Of a stretch of DNA of 64,000 nucleotides, positions 27,535 to 37,125 are shown in pieces. Under the pieces are notes generated by a model. It searched no databases and was not told the origin of the DNA. It saw only the letters and a list, made by a program, of their open reading frames with translations. Source of the DNA: Leucobacter allii. GTDB taxonomy: Bacteria; Actinomycetota; Actinomycetes; Actinomycetales; Microbacteriaceae. Numbering within the stretch: the stretch's first letter is position 1; each line of letters starts with the position of its first letter. The stretch is taken from contig NZ_CP095045.1 in NCBI RefSeq assembly GCF_022919155.1, forward strand, positions 806,001 through 870,000. Direction: 5' to 3'. The position numbers and the translations under genes are program-made.

Positions 27535-27722
27535 TGGCGAAGAGCCTGAAGATTACGCAGACGAAGTCCGTTATCAGTGAGAAGCAGAACCAGCGCGACA
27601 CGCTGCGCAGCCTCGGCCTCAAGAAGATCGGCCAGTCGGTCGTTCGCGAGGACACGCAGGCCAACCGCGGCTACATCCGCGCGGTAGCCCACCTGGTGCA
27701 GGTTGAGGAGATCGACGCATGA
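27534..27722 (+). CDS. rpmD: 50S ribosomal protein L30
   Basis: 62 residues from ATG 27534, overlapping the rpsE TAA by one base. The product starts [20 protein letters not shown] and contains [14 protein letters not shown], the L30 signature. Its TGA overlaps the rplO ATG by four bases. Confidence 0.97.
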   Translation: MAKSLKITQTKSVISEKQNQRDTLRSLGLKKIGQSVVREDTQANRGYIRAVAHLVQVEEIDA

Positions 27723-28180
27723 GCGAGAAGAACGAGGAGCGCGAGCCCGTGCTGAAGGCGCACCACCTCCGCCCGGCTCCCGGCGCCAAGAAGGCCAAGA
27801 CCCGCGTGGGTCGCGGCGAGGCGTCCAAGGGCAAGACCGCCGGCCGCGGCACCAAGGGCACCAAGGCCCGGTACCAGGTCAAGGCCGGCTTCGAGGGTGG
27901 GCAGATGCCGCTGCACATGCGCACCCCGAAGCTGCGCGGGTTCAAGAACCCGTTCCGCACGGAGTACCAGGTCGTGAACGTCGCGAAGCTCGCCGAGCTC
28001 TACCCGCAGGGTGGAGAGGTGACCGTCGAGGACCTCGTGGCCAAGGGCGCCGTCCGCAAGAACCAGCCCGTCAAGGTGCTGGGCGACGGCGACCTGCAGG
28101 TGAAGCTCACCGTGTCGGTCGACAAGGTCTCCGGCTCGGCCGAGCAGAAGATCGTCGCCGCGGGCGGAGAGATCAAGTAA
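27719..28180 (+). CDS. rplO: 50S ribosomal protein L15
   Basis: 153 residues, with the Gly-rich [19 protein letters not shown] and the central block [20 protein letters not shown]. It is the last gene before a strong T-tailed terminator that separates it from secY. Confidence 0.98.
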   Translation: MSEKNEEREPVLKAHHLRPAPGAKKAKTRVGRGEASKGKTAGRGTKGTKARYQVKAGFEGGQMPLHMRTPKLRGFKNPFRTEYQVVNVAKLAELYPQGGEVTVEDLVAKGAVRKNQPVKVLGDGDLQVKLTVSVDKVSGSAEQKIVAAGGEIK

Positions 28181-28219
28181 GGACCCTTCCGGGTCCGACA
28201 TCTCGAGGATGACTCGGGC

Positions 28220-28273
28220 AGCGGGGGAGCGGCGGAGCCGGCATTCGTGCCGCTCCGCCCGCCCCCGCTTTTT
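28220..28273 (+). terminator. rplO terminator
   Basis: A long imperfect stem with a TTCG loop followed by TTTTT (28269-28273) lies 39 bases after rplO; a smaller GGACCC/GGGTCC hairpin (28181-28196) comes first. This is the best canonical intrinsic terminator in the ribosomal cluster and makes secY the start of a new unit. Confidence 0.82.
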
Positions 28274-28326
28274 CCATTCCGGCCCGCCCGCGGGCGGCCG
28301 ACCCCAGTAACGCCCCGCCCGCCGTG

Positions 28327-28332
28327 TAGGCT
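28327..28332 (+). promoter_or_regulatory. Candidate secY promoter -10
   Basis: TAGGCT between the rplO terminator and secY, the same hexamer as the leaderless -10 at 59723. There is no clear -35. The leader to the secY TTG would be about 50 bases and contains AGGAGG at 28378-28383. Confidence 0.45.
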
Positions 28333-28389
28333 GGTGCAATCGGTTCTCGTCTTCGGCGAAGCCCCACTGACGTTCCCAGGAGGCAGATT

Positions 28390-29711
<1,322 letters not shown>

Positions 29712-29715
<4 letters not shown>

Positions 29716-30314
29716 CCGAGACCACGACCGTCCGACTGCTCATCATCGGCCCGCCCGGAGCGGGCAAGGGCACGCAGGCCTCCCGGATCGCCGAGCGCTT
29801 CGGGGTGCCCGCGATCTCGACCGGCGACATCTTCCGCGCCAACATCACGGGCGGCACGGAGCTCGGCACGCAGGTGCAGGCGATCATCGAGCGGGGCGAG
29901 CTCGTGCCCGACGAGCTCACGAACCGCATCGTCGCCGACCGGCTGGCGCAGGCGGACGCCGCGCGCGGCTTCCTGCTCGACGGCTACCCGCGCAACGTCG
30001 AGCAGGTGCACGCCCTCGACGGCATGCTCGAGGGCGACGCGCTCGACGCGGTCGTGCTGCTCGAGGCCGACGTCGACGAGGTCGTCGCGCGCCTGCTCAA
30101 GCGCGCGGAGCTCGAGGGCCGCGCCGACGATACCGAGGACGTCATCCGCCACCGCCAGCAGGTCTACGCGGAGCAGACCGCCCCGCTGATCGATCTGTTC
30201 TCCGAGCGCGGGATCCTCGTGCGCGTCGACGGCCTCGGCTCGGTCGACGAGGTCGCCGCGCGCATCGCGGACGGTCTCGAGGCGCGTCTCGGCGCGGCGG
30301 TCGAGGTCGAGTAG
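29712..30314 (+). CDS. adk: Adenylate kinase
   Basis: 200 residues from GTG 29712 (GTGA overlap with secY). It converts ATP + AMP to 2 ADP. The P-loop is [10 protein letters not shown] near residue 11-20, the AMP-binding part is [10 protein letters not shown] and [10 protein letters not shown]. The LID region ([19 protein letters not shown]) is short and lacks zinc cysteines, as in other actinobacterial short-form enzymes. map follows with no spacer. Confidence 0.97.
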
Positions 30315-31157
30315 GTGGCGCGCCGCGGTCTCCTGCGCCGCTCGATCTACAAGTCGCCCGCGCAGCTGCGGCTGATGGTCGCGCCCGGGCTCGCGACGGC
30401 CGCGGCGCTCGCGGCGATGCGCGAGGCGGTGCGCCCCGGCGTCACGCCGCTCGAGCTCGACGCGATCGCTGAGCGGGCGATCCGGGCGCGGGGCGGAGCC
30501 CCGAACTTCATGCTGGAGCCCGGCTACCGGCACACCATCTGCGCGAACGTGAACGCGCACGTCGTCCACGCGATCCCCGACGACCGCCCCCTCGAACCCG
30601 GCGACATCGTCGCCCTCGACGCCGGCGCGGTCGTGGGCGGCTGGCACGGAGACGCCGCGTTCACCGTGGCGCTGCCCGATCACGCCGACGACGAGCGCAC
30701 CGCCGCGAACGCGCGGCTGAGCGAGGTCACCGAGCAGGCGATGTGGCGCGGGATCGCGCGGCTCGCGAACGCCTCCCACCTCGGCGAGGTGGGGGAGGCG
30801 GTCTCCGCATACGTCCGCGCGCACAGCGACTACGGCGTGCTCGAGGACTACATCGGTCACGGCATCGGTCGGAGCATGCACGAGGACCCGCCCGTGTTCA
30901 ACGTGCCGACGCGGCGGCGAGGCCCCGAGGTGAAGCCGGGGCTCGTCGTGGCCATCGAGCCGATCATCTCGGCGGGCGGGATCGACACCGTCGTCGAGGA
31001 CGACGACTGGACCGTGACGATCGCCGACGGCTCGATGAGCGCGCAGTGGGAGCACTCCGTCGCCGTGCACGCCGACGGCATCTGGGTCCTCACGGCCGAG
31101 GACGGCGGCGCGGCGGGCCTCGAGCCGCTCGGCGTGACGCCGATCCCCATCCCGTAG
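30315..31157 (+). CDS. map: Type I methionine aminopeptidase
   Basis: 280 residues from GTG 30315, immediately after the adk stop. It removes N-terminal Met from nascent proteins. The metal ligands are all visible: Asp pair in ALDAGAVVGGWHGDAAFT, His in GHGIGRSMHEDP, Glu in AIEPI and Glu in WEHSVAVH. Compared with minimal enzymes it has a short basic N-terminal addition (RRGLLRRSIYKSPAQL). Confidence 0.96.
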   Translation: MARRGLLRRSIYKSPAQLRLMVAPGLATAAALAAMREAVRPGVTPLELDAIAERAIRARGGAPNFMLEPGYRHTICANVNAHVVHAIPDDRPLEPGDIVALDAGAVVGGWHGDAAFTVALPDHADDERTAANARLSEVTEQAMWRGIARLANASHLGEVGEAVSAYVRAHSDYGVLEDYIGHGIGRSMHEDPPVFNVPTRRRGPEVKPGLVVAIEPIISAGGIDTVVEDDDWTVTIADGSMSAQWEHSVAVHADGIWVLTAEDGGAAGLEPLGVTPIPIP

Positions 31158-31203
31158 TCCGGCGCCGCGCCGGCACCGCTGCGCCGGTCGACGCGGCGTG
31201 CTG

Positions 31204-31232
31204 TGGACAGCCGCCCCGAAAGGGGGTATAGT
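31204..31232 (+). promoter_or_regulatory. infA promoter
   Basis: TGGACA (-35), a 17-base spacer and TATAGT (-10). The bases after the -10 (TGTCCGTTGGTG) closely match those after the rpsL -10. The leader to infA is about 90 bases. Confidence 0.78.
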
Positions 31233-31328
31233 TGTCCGTTGGTGCCTTGCGCCTGTTTTCGCGTTCGCGAAATCGGGTGCGGAGCATTCGCAAGACCAGC
31301 ACACACCTACGCAAGCGATAGTGAGGCT

Positions 31329-31550
31329 ATGGCGAAGAAAGACGGCGTCATCGAGATCGAGGGACAGGTTGTCGAGGCTCTGCCGAACGCGATGTTCCGC
31401 GTCGAGCTGACCAACGGACACAAAGTACTCGCGCATATCTCGGGCAAGATGCGTCAGCACTACATCCGCATCCTCCCCGAGGACCGCGTGATCGTCGAGC
31501 TGACGCCCTACGATCTGACCCGCGGCCGCATCGTCTACCGCTACAAGTAG
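31329..31550 (+). CDS. infA: Translation initiation factor IF-1
   Basis: 73 residues from ATG 31329, [20 protein letters not shown]; a single S1-type OB fold ending RGRIVYRYK. Longer in-frame starts would run into the promoter. It is first of the infA-rpmJ-rpsM-rpsK unit. Confidence 0.98.
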   Translation: MAKKDGVIEIEGQVVEALPNAMFRVELTNGHKVLAHISGKMRQHYIRILPEDRVIVELTPYDLTRGRIVYRYK

Positions 31551-31617
31551 GTCGCTGGAAAGTAACGGCTCGCGGCATCCCGCGGGTACGAGGACAGCGA
31601 ACCACGAAGGAAACATC

Positions 31618-31734
31618 ATGAAGGTCAAGCCCAGCGTCAAGCCGATCTGCGATCACTGCAAGGTCATCCGTCGCCACGGCCGCGTCATGGTGATCTGCAA
31701 GAGCAACCCGCGCCACAAGCAGCGCCAGGGCTAG
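31618..31734 (+). CDS. rpmJ: 50S ribosomal protein L36, zinc-binding form
   Basis: 38 residues, [20 protein letters not shown] at the start and NPRHKQRQG at the end. The zinc ligands Cys11, Cys14, Cys27 and a His near 33 are all present, so this is the C+ type. AAGGAAA precedes the ATG. It is followed by 169 bases with one GC hairpin (about 31812-31834) before rpsM. Confidence 0.96.
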   Translation: MKVKPSVKPICDHCKVIRRHGRVMVICKSNPRHKQRQG

Positions 31735-31903
31735 CGGATCGCCGCCCCCGCACCGTACGCGGTCGGGACGGCGTCGATGCATCACCGAACACCCCCACAG
31801 CGCACCGAAGAACCCCGCCGGCAACGGCGCGGGGGACACCTCGGGACGGAGGCCCGAACCCCCGGTGCGCACCACACCTCCAGAATCCGCAAGGAGAGCC
31901 AGC

Positions 31904-32272
31904 ATGGCACGTCTCGCAGGAGTCGACATCCCGCGCGATAAGCGCGTCGAGATCGCACTCACCTACATCTACGGCGTCGGCCGCACCAGCGCGCTGAAGA
32001 CCCTCGCCGACACCGGCATCGACGGGAACACCCGCGTCAAGGATCTCACCGACGAACAGCTCGTCGCGCTCCGCGACTACATCGAAGGCAACTTCAAGGT
32101 CGAGGGCGATCTCCGCCGCGAGGTCACCGCCGACATCCGCCGCAAGGTCGAGATCGGCAGCTACCAGGGGCTCCGTCACCGCAAGGGCCTGCCCGTGCAT
32201 GGTCAGCGCACCAAGACGAACGCGCGCACCCGCAAGGGGCCGAAGCGCACCGTCGCCGGCAAGAAGAAGTAA
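31904..32272 (+). CDS. rpsM: 30S ribosomal protein S13
   Basis: 122 residues from ATG 31904 after AAGGAGAG, starting [20 protein letters not shown]; an upstream in-frame ATG at 31865 adds 13 unrelated residues. It ends with the basic tail [20 protein letters not shown]. Confidence 0.97.
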   Translation: MARLAGVDIPRDKRVEIALTYIYGVGRTSALKTLADTGIDGNTRVKDLTDEQLVALRDYIEGNFKVEGDLRREVTADIRRKVEIGSYQGLRHRKGLPVHGQRTKTNARTRKGPKRTVAGKKK

Positions 32273-32320
32273 CCGCCGGTCCGTCACGACCATCACACAG
32301 AGCTTTCAGGAGAACACTCA

Positions 32321-32719
32321 ATGGCTGCACCCAAGACGGCGGCTCGCAAGCCGCGTCGCAAGGACAAGAAGAATGTGGTCGTGGGCCAGGCCCACATCAA
32401 GTCCACGTTCAACAACACGATCGTCTCGATCACCGACACCACCGGCGCCGTGATCAGCTGGGCCTCCTCGGGCGGCGTCGGCTTCAAGGGCTCGCGCAAG
32501 TCGACCCCCTTCGCCGCGCAGCTCGCCGCCGAGTCGGCCGCACGCAAGGCGCAGGAGCACGGCATGAAGAAGGTCGACGTCTTCGTGAAGGGCCCGGGCT
32601 CGGGTCGCGAGACCGCGATCCGTTCGCTGCAGGCCGCGGGCCTCGAGGTCGGTTCGATCAACGACGTCACCCCGCAGACCCACAACGGCTGCCGCCCGCC
32701 GAAGCGCCGTCGCGTCTGA
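32321..32719 (+). CDS. rpsK: 30S ribosomal protein S11
   Basis: 132 residues, with [33 protein letters not shown] and the C-terminal [12 protein letters not shown]. In many actinobacteria rpsD follows; here two hairpins and rpoA follow directly. Confidence 0.98.
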   Translation: MAAPKTAARKPRRKDKKNVVVGQAHIKSTFNNTIVSITDTTGAVISWASSGGVGFKGSRKSTPFAAQLAAESAARKAQEHGMKKVDVFVKGPGSGRETAIRSLQAAGLEVGSINDVTPQTHNGCRPPKRRRV

Positions 32720-32725
32720 GCACTG

Positions 32726-32803
32726 GGTCGCGCCCCTCGGCGCGACCGCCGTCCCCCGGGCGGCATCCGGGGTCGCGGGCGGCACGCCCGCCCGCGATCC
32801 CGG
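32726..32803 (+). terminator. Two hairpins between rpsK and rpoA
   Basis: A 9-bp perfect stem (32726-32747) begins right after the rpsK stop. A 14-bp stem with one G-T pair (32767-32803) follows. They separate rpsK from the rpoA promoter region. Confidence 0.6.
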
Positions 32804-32827
32804 ACCCTATTCCCCATTACGCATGAG

Positions 32828-32838
32828 TCATATAGCGG
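32828..32838 (+). promoter_or_regulatory. Candidate rpoA promoter element
   Basis: TCATATAGCGG, identical to the 11-mer upstream of rpoB, contains a TATAGC -10-like hexamer 27 bases before the rpoA GTG. No consensus -35 is seen. Confidence 0.45.
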
Positions 32839-32862
32839 ACTCCAGCGAAAGGAACACACACC

Positions 32863-33849
32863 GTGCTCATTGCACAGCGCCCCACTCTGACTGAAGAATC
32901 GATCTCCGAGTACCGTTCGCGCTTCGCCATCGAGCCGCTCGAGCCCGGCTTCGGCTACACGCTCGGCAACTCGCTGCGTCGCACGCTCCTCTCCTCGATC
33001 CCCGGCGCCGCGGTCACCAGCGTCCGCTTCGAGGGCGTCGCCCACGAGTTCACGACCATCCCCGGCGTGACCGAGGACGTCACGGAGATCATCCTCAACA
33101 TCAAGGATCTCGTCGTCTCCAGCGAGCACGACGAGCCCATCACGGCGTACCTGCGCAAGACCGGCGCGGGCGAGGTCACGGCAGCCGACATCTCCGCCCC
33201 GGCGGGTGTCGAGGTGCACAACCCCGAGCTCGTCATCGCGACGCTCGGCGACACCGCCCAGTTCGAGCTCGAGCTCACGATCGAGCGCGGCCGCGGCTAC
33301 GTCTCGGCCGCGCAGAACCGCAACGACGATGCCGAGGTCGGCCGGATCCCGGTCGATTCGATCTACTCGCCGGTGCTCAAGGTCACCTACCGCGTGGAGG
33401 CCACGCGCGCCGGTGAGCGCACCGACTTCGATCGTCTCGTCGTGGACGTGGAGACGAAGCCCGCGATCAGTCCCCGCGACGCGATCGCCTCGGCGGGTTC
33501 GACGCTGGTCGAGCTGTTCGGCCTGGCGCGCGAGCTCAACACCGCCGCCGAGGGCGTCGAGATCGGCCCCGCGCCGGTCGAGGTCGTCTCCGAGGGCGAG
33601 CTGTCGATCCCGATCGAGGATCTCGATCTCTCCGTGCGCAGCTACAACTGCCTGAAGCGCGAGGGCATCAACACGGTGAGCGAGCTGGTGGCGCTCTCCG
33701 AGGCGCAGCTCATGAACATCCGCAATTTCGGTCAGAAGTCGGTCTTCGAGGTGCGCGACAAGCTCACCGAGATGGGCCTGTCGCTGAAGGACGCCGTGCC
33801 CGGCTTCGACGGCGCGCAGTTCTACAGCTACGACGACGACACCAACTGA
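32863..33849 (+). CDS. rpoA: DNA-directed RNA polymerase subunit alpha
   Basis: 328 residues from GTG 32863 after AAAGGAA. The N-terminal dimerisation domain has [20 protein letters not shown] near residues 25-45. The C-terminal DNA/activator-binding domain has [20 protein letters not shown] and [17 protein letters not shown]. It is followed 46 bases later by rplQ. Confidence 0.98.
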   Translation: MLIAQRPTLTEESISEYRSRFAIEPLEPGFGYTLGNSLRRTLLSSIPGAAVTSVRFEGVAHEFTTIPGVTEDVTEIILNIKDLVVSSEHDEPITAYLRKTGAGEVTAADISAPAGVEVHNPELVIATLGDTAQFELELTIERGRGYVSAAQNRNDDAEVGRIPVDSIYSPVLKVTYRVEATRAGERTDFDRLVVDVETKPAISPRDAIASAGSTLVELFGLARELNTAAEGVEIGPAPVEVVSEGELSIPIEDLDLSVRSYNCLKREGINTVSELVALSEAQLMNIRNFGQKSVFEVRDKLTEMGLSLKDAVPGFDGAQFYSYDDDTN

Positions 33850-33895
33850 CGATCAGGCACCCGCCGCCCGATCGCACCACTTACTGGAGTAAACA

Positions 33896-34405
33896 ATGCC
33901 CAAGCCCAACAAGGGCCCCCGCCTCGGAGGCGGCCCCGCACACGAGCGCCTGATGCTCAACCAGATGGCTTCGCAGCTCTTCGAGCACAAGCGGATCCAG
34001 ACCACTGAGACGAAGGCCAAGCGCCTGCAGCCCGTGGCCGAGCGCCTGGTCACCTTCGCGAAGCGCGGCGACCTGCACGCCCGCCGCCGGGTGATGCGCC
34101 AGATCCTCGACAAGTCCGTCGTGCACGAGCTCTTCACCGAGATCGCGCCGCTCGTGGAGAACCGCGAGGGCGGGTACACCCGCATCATCAAGACCGGCTT
34201 CCGCAAGGGCGACAACGCGCCGCTCGCGGTGATCGAGCTGGTGCTCGAGCCCGTCGCGCCGAAGCAGAAGGCCGCGAAGCCGGCCGCCGCCGAGGAAGCC
34301 CCGAAGGCCGAGGAGCCCGAGGCCCCGGAGGCGAGCGACGAGGCCGCCGAGGCCGCGGACGCTCCCGCTGAGGAGGCGCCCGCCGCTGAGGAGAAGGCCG
34401 AGTAG
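33896..34405 (+). CDS. rplQ: 50S ribosomal protein L17 with acidic tail
   Basis: 169 residues, compared with about 120 in minimal L17. The core is [20 protein letters not shown] to about residue 122. The rest is an Ala/Glu/Pro-rich acidic tail of some 47 residues. The gene closes the alpha cluster at the T-tailed terminator 34421-34479. Confidence 0.97.
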   Translation: MPKPNKGPRLGGGPAHERLMLNQMASQLFEHKRIQTTETKAKRLQPVAERLVTFAKRGDLHARRRVMRQILDKSVVHELFTEIAPLVENREGGYTRIIKTGFRKGDNAPLAVIELVLEPVAPKQKAAKPAAAEEAPKAEEPEAPEASDEAAEAADAPAEEAPAAEEKAE

Positions 34406-34420
34406 GCTCACCCCGCCCCT

Positions 34421-34479
34421 GCGAGCACCCCGTCGCGCCACTGGCGCGGCGGGGTGCTCGCGTTTCGGGGTGTTTTTTT
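34421..34479 (+). terminator. rplQ terminator
   Basis: A 20-bp stem (one G-T pair, minimal loop) at 34421-34461 is followed by TTTTTTT at 34473-34479. A 13-bp direct repeat (GCGTTTCGGGGTG) flanks the T-run at 34460-34472 and 34480-34492. Confidence 0.85.
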
Positions 34480-34502
34480 GCGTTTCGGGGTGGTGCTGCG
34501 CG

Positions 34503-34595
34503 CCTCGCATGGGCCGGATCGGGTCGCTCCGAGCCCTCGCATGCGCCGGATCGGGTCGCTCCGAACCTCGCATGGGCCGGATCGGGTCGCTCCGG
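34503..34595. repeat. Tandem repeat A, three 30-bp units
   Basis: Three near-identical units beginning CCTCGCATGGGCCGGATCGG start at 34503, 34535 and 34566, with periods of 32 and 31 bases; unit 2 differs from units 1 and 3 by one base (GCG for GGG). They lie in the noncoding gap between rplQ and the acyltransferase. Confidence 0.9.
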
Positions 34596-34637
34596 CAGGG
34601 TGCCACGGGTGCGTACCCTGCCGAAGCGACCCGGATC
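34580..34637. repeat. Long hairpin overlapping the last copy of repeat A
   Basis: The end of repeat A unit 3 and adjoining bases (34580-34601) pair with 34615-34637 to form a stem of about 22 bp with one mismatch and one bulge around a 13-base loop. A T-run is absent. The following 34640-34800 contains short G-rich near-repeats of the type GCGGGTCTGCG. Confidence 0.75.
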
Positions 34638-34839
34638 GTGCGCGGGCCGTGGTCGGCCTGCGGGTCAGCGGAACTGCGGGCGTGCGGGTCTGCGAGGGTG
34701 CGGGACTGCAGGCGTGCCGGTCTGCGGGCCTGACGGCTCGCGGACGTTCGGCTCCTGCGGGAACGGGCGGCCGCCCGGGGCGTCGCTCCGGTCGGATCTG
34801 CGGCTTCCGTGAGCTCGAGCCGCCGGATCTCGTGTCACC

Positions 34840-35055
34840 GACGCCGCATCTCTCACCGAAGCAGTGCGGATCGCCGAAGCCGCATCTCTCGTCGAGGCAG
34901 CGCGGATCGCCGTGGCCGCATCTCTCGCTGAGGCGCCGCGGATCACCGAGGCAGCGCGCTTCGACCACGCGGCATCCATCGCCGAAGCCGCATCTCTTGT
35001 CGAGGCAGCGCGGATTGCCGAGGCGGCGTGCTTCGCCGAAGCCGCGGCACGCGGC
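34840..35055. repeat. Tandem repeat B, six 36-bp units
   Basis: Six consecutive 36-bp units start at 34840, 34876, 34912, 34948, 34984 and 35020. Units 2 and 5 differ at only two positions; units 4 and 6 are divergent, and an 18-bp sub-period is visible. The motif GCCGCATCTCTC recurs. The array lies between rplQ and the 3' end of the acyltransferase gene. Because 36 is a multiple of three, frames stay open across it on both strands, but I see no start site or homology supporting a gene. Confidence 0.9.
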
Positions 35056-35079
35056 GCGGGGCCCGCTCGAGGCGAGGGC

Positions 35080-37026
35080 TCAGCGTCGGGGGAGCGCGAA
35101 GCCCAGCGACTCCTCGGGGGTCTCGAGCGCGTCGATGGCGCGCTGCACCGCCTCCGCGTAGATGACGCCGCCGCTCGGGTTCGGGTGGATGCCGTCGCCG
35201 GCGAGCGCGTCGGGCACGCCGTCGACCGCCCCGGCCCAGTCCGCGACCACGACCCCTCGATGCGCGTCTGCGAACGCCGCGAGCTCGGCGTTGACGCCAG
35301 GGATCCAGTCGCGCTCGGCGTACGCGTTCACGAGCACGAGACCGCGATCGCCGGCGACGGCGTTCAGCGCGGCGAGGTCTTCGGGATCCACCGGCCCGTT
35401 CGTGCCGAGCCCGACGACGATCACGCGCCGCAGCTCGCCCTCGGCGGCGAGATCGGCGGAGATGCCGACGCCGACGCCGAGCCCGCGGGACACCTCGGCG
35501 TCGACCGCGATGCCGGGGAAGGCCTCGTCGAGCTCCGGCAGGCTCGCGAGCATCACGGAGTCGCCGACGGCGCTGATGTCCGGGCCCGCGGCGCGAACGG
35601 GTGCGTCGGCGTTGGCGCCGCGGGCTCCGCCGCCCGCTCCGCCGGATACGGCCTCGGAACCCTCCTCCGCCTCGCCGGAGCCGTCCTCCGCGCCGGCGCC
35701 CTCCGCACCGCCGTCCTCCGGTGCGGCCGAGCGCGCGTCGAGGGCCTGCCTGCCCCGCTCGATGGCGGAGGCCGCGGAGCTCCGCTCGGGCGCCTGCGCG
35801 ACGGCGACGCCGGTGGCGGGGACGGTGACCAGGAGGAGCGCGGCGAGCGCGGCGACGAGCACCCGACGATCCCTCGGCGCGTCGCGCACGCCGAAGGTGC
35901 GCCGCACCGTGCGGCGCAGCCCGAGCCGGCGGATCGGCTGCTCCACGAACCGATAGGAGAGCGCGGCCGCGGCGACGGTGGTCGTGAGCGTGATCCCGGC
36001 AGCGGCCCATGCGGCTGCGGGATCGGTGCGCACCGGCAGGATCGCGGAGCTGATGAGCAGCAGCGGCCAGTGCCAGAGGTAGATGCCGTAGGAGCGTTCG
36101 CCGATCCATCGCAGGGGAGGGGCGTCGAGCGCGAGACCCGCCCACGCGCCGGGGCGGGTCACCGCCCAGACCGTCGCGAGCGCGGCGACGGTGGCGAGCT
36201 GGAAACCGCCGCGGAAGCTCGCGGGGCTGCCCTCCGGCAGCGTCCAGGCGAGGACGCCGAGCACCGTCAGCCCGAGCGCGGCCACCGCGATCAGTCCGAG
36301 CTGCGCACCGGTGCGCAGCCGCCCGGCATCCGCTCCGGGGCGCCGACGCTCGAGGAGGCAGGCGAGCGCGGCGCCGAAGAGCAGCCCGAAGGTGTGCGCG
36401 TCGGAGCCGAAGTAGATGCGCGTGGCCTCCGCTCCCTGCAGGGACAGCACGGCCATCAGGGAGCCGGAGGCGACTCCGAGCCCGGCGAGCACGAGCGCCG
36501 GCGTCCCCCGCCGCCCGAAGCGGCACAGCACGAGGATGAGGAGCGGGAGCACGATGTAGAACTGCTCCTCGATCGACAGAGACCAGGTGTTGCGGAAGAG
36601 CTCGGGGGCGTCCCGCGTGAAGTAGTCCGCGCCCGCCGCGATGTAGACCCAATTGCTCACGAAGAGCGCGGCGCCGGCGAGCTGCGCGCCGATGCCGACG
36701 AGGAGGTCGCGGTCCGCGAGGAGCGCGAGCGGCGTGCACACGAGCAGCACGAGGGCGAGCGCGGGGAGGAGCCGTCTGGCCCGGCGGCGCCAGAAGCGAC
36801 CGAGGGAGATGCGGCCGTGCGCGTCGTACTCGCGCAGCAGCAGCGAGGTGATCAGGAAGCCGCTGATCGCGAAGAAGACGTCGACGCCGAGGAAGCCGCC
36901 GGGGAGGGCGTCCGGGAAGAGATGGTAGACGAGCACGAGCGCCACCGCGATCGTGCGGAGTCCGTCGAGCCCGCCGAACCTCGCGGAGCGGCGGAGCGTG
37001 CTGGGGGCTGCGGTGTGAGTCGTCAT
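35080..37026 (-). CDS. OatA-like membrane acyltransferase with SGNH esterase domain
   Basis: 648 residues. The N-terminal half (about 15-370) is an acyltransferase-3 domain with ten or so membrane helices, the catalytic-type His in VYHLFPDALPGGFLGVDVFF and SGF following. Then comes a single helix (about 385-410), an Ala/Gly/Glu-rich linker (about 415-480) and an SGNH domain with GDSVM (Ser490), GLGTNG and DGIHPN (Asp611, His614), so the catalytic triad is intact. Such proteins O-acetylate peptidoglycan or other surface glycans outside the membrane. It starts at ATG 37026, divergent from truA, with a TAGACT -10 at 37074-37069. Confidence 0.9.
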   Translation of the reverse strand: MTTHTAAPSTLRRSARFGGLDGLRTIAVALVLVYHLFPDALPGGFLGVDVFFAISGFLITSLLLREYDAHGRISLGRFWRRRARRLLPALALVLLVCTPLALLADRDLLVGIGAQLAGAALFVSNWVYIAAGADYFTRDAPELFRNTWSLSIEEQFYIVLPLLILVLCRFGRRGTPALVLAGLGVASGSLMAVLSLQGAEATRIYFGSDAHTFGLLFGAALACLLERRRPGADAGRLRTGAQLGLIAVAALGLTVLGVLAWTLPEGSPASFRGGFQLATVAALATVWAVTRPGAWAGLALDAPPLRWIGERSYGIYLWHWPLLLISSAILPVRTDPAAAWAAAGITLTTTVAAAALSYRFVEQPIRRLGLRRTVRRTFGVRDAPRDRRVLVAALAALLLVTVPATGVAVAQAPERSSAASAIERGRQALDARSAAPEDGGAEGAGAEDGSGEAEEGSEAVSGGAGGGARGANADAPVRAAGPDISAVGDSVMLASLPELDEAFPGIAVDAEVSRGLGVGVGISADLAAEGELRRVIVVGLGTNGPVDPEDLAALNAVAGDRGLVLVNAYAERDWIPGVNAELAAFADAHRGVVVADWAGAVDGVPDALAGDGIHPNPSGGVIYAEAVQRAIDALETPEESLGFALPRR

Positions 37027-37068
37027 GGTGCGCGTGGCGCCGGTCCGGTCGCCGGCGGGGATCGCACC

Positions 37069-37074
37069 AGTCTA
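37069..37074 (-). promoter_or_regulatory. Acyltransferase -10 hexamer
   Basis: On the minus strand TAGACT ends 42 bases upstream of the ATG, giving a leader of about 36 bases. It lies in the 99-base divergent gap shared with truA. Confidence 0.5.
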
Positions 37075-37113
37075 GGCGATCCCACTGAGCGCGCCGATCC
37101 GGCGGGGATCTGG

Positions 37114-37119
37114 CAGGAT
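37114..37119 (+). promoter_or_regulatory. Possible leaderless -10 of truA
   Basis: CAGGAT ends 6 bases before the truA GTG. It differs from TANNNT at the first base but has the leaderless spacing. No ribosome-binding site is visible. Confidence 0.35.
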
Positions 37120-37125
37120 CGAGGC

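Noticed and set aside
34503-34595. Possible small CRISPR array
   Set aside because: The 30-bp units are almost directly adjacent (1-2 bases between), so there are no spacers, and no cas genes are nearby.
34408-35161. Plus- and minus-strand frames of 186-241 codons in the repeat region
   Set aside because: Composition is dictated by the repeats; no ribosome-binding site, no homology, and they cross the rplQ terminator or neighbouring genes.
34864-37125. A long plus-strand frame running from the repeat array through the acyltransferase region into truA
   Set aside because: Only the truA part is real. The rest is the repeat array plus antisense of a gene with intact acyltransferase and SGNH motifs.
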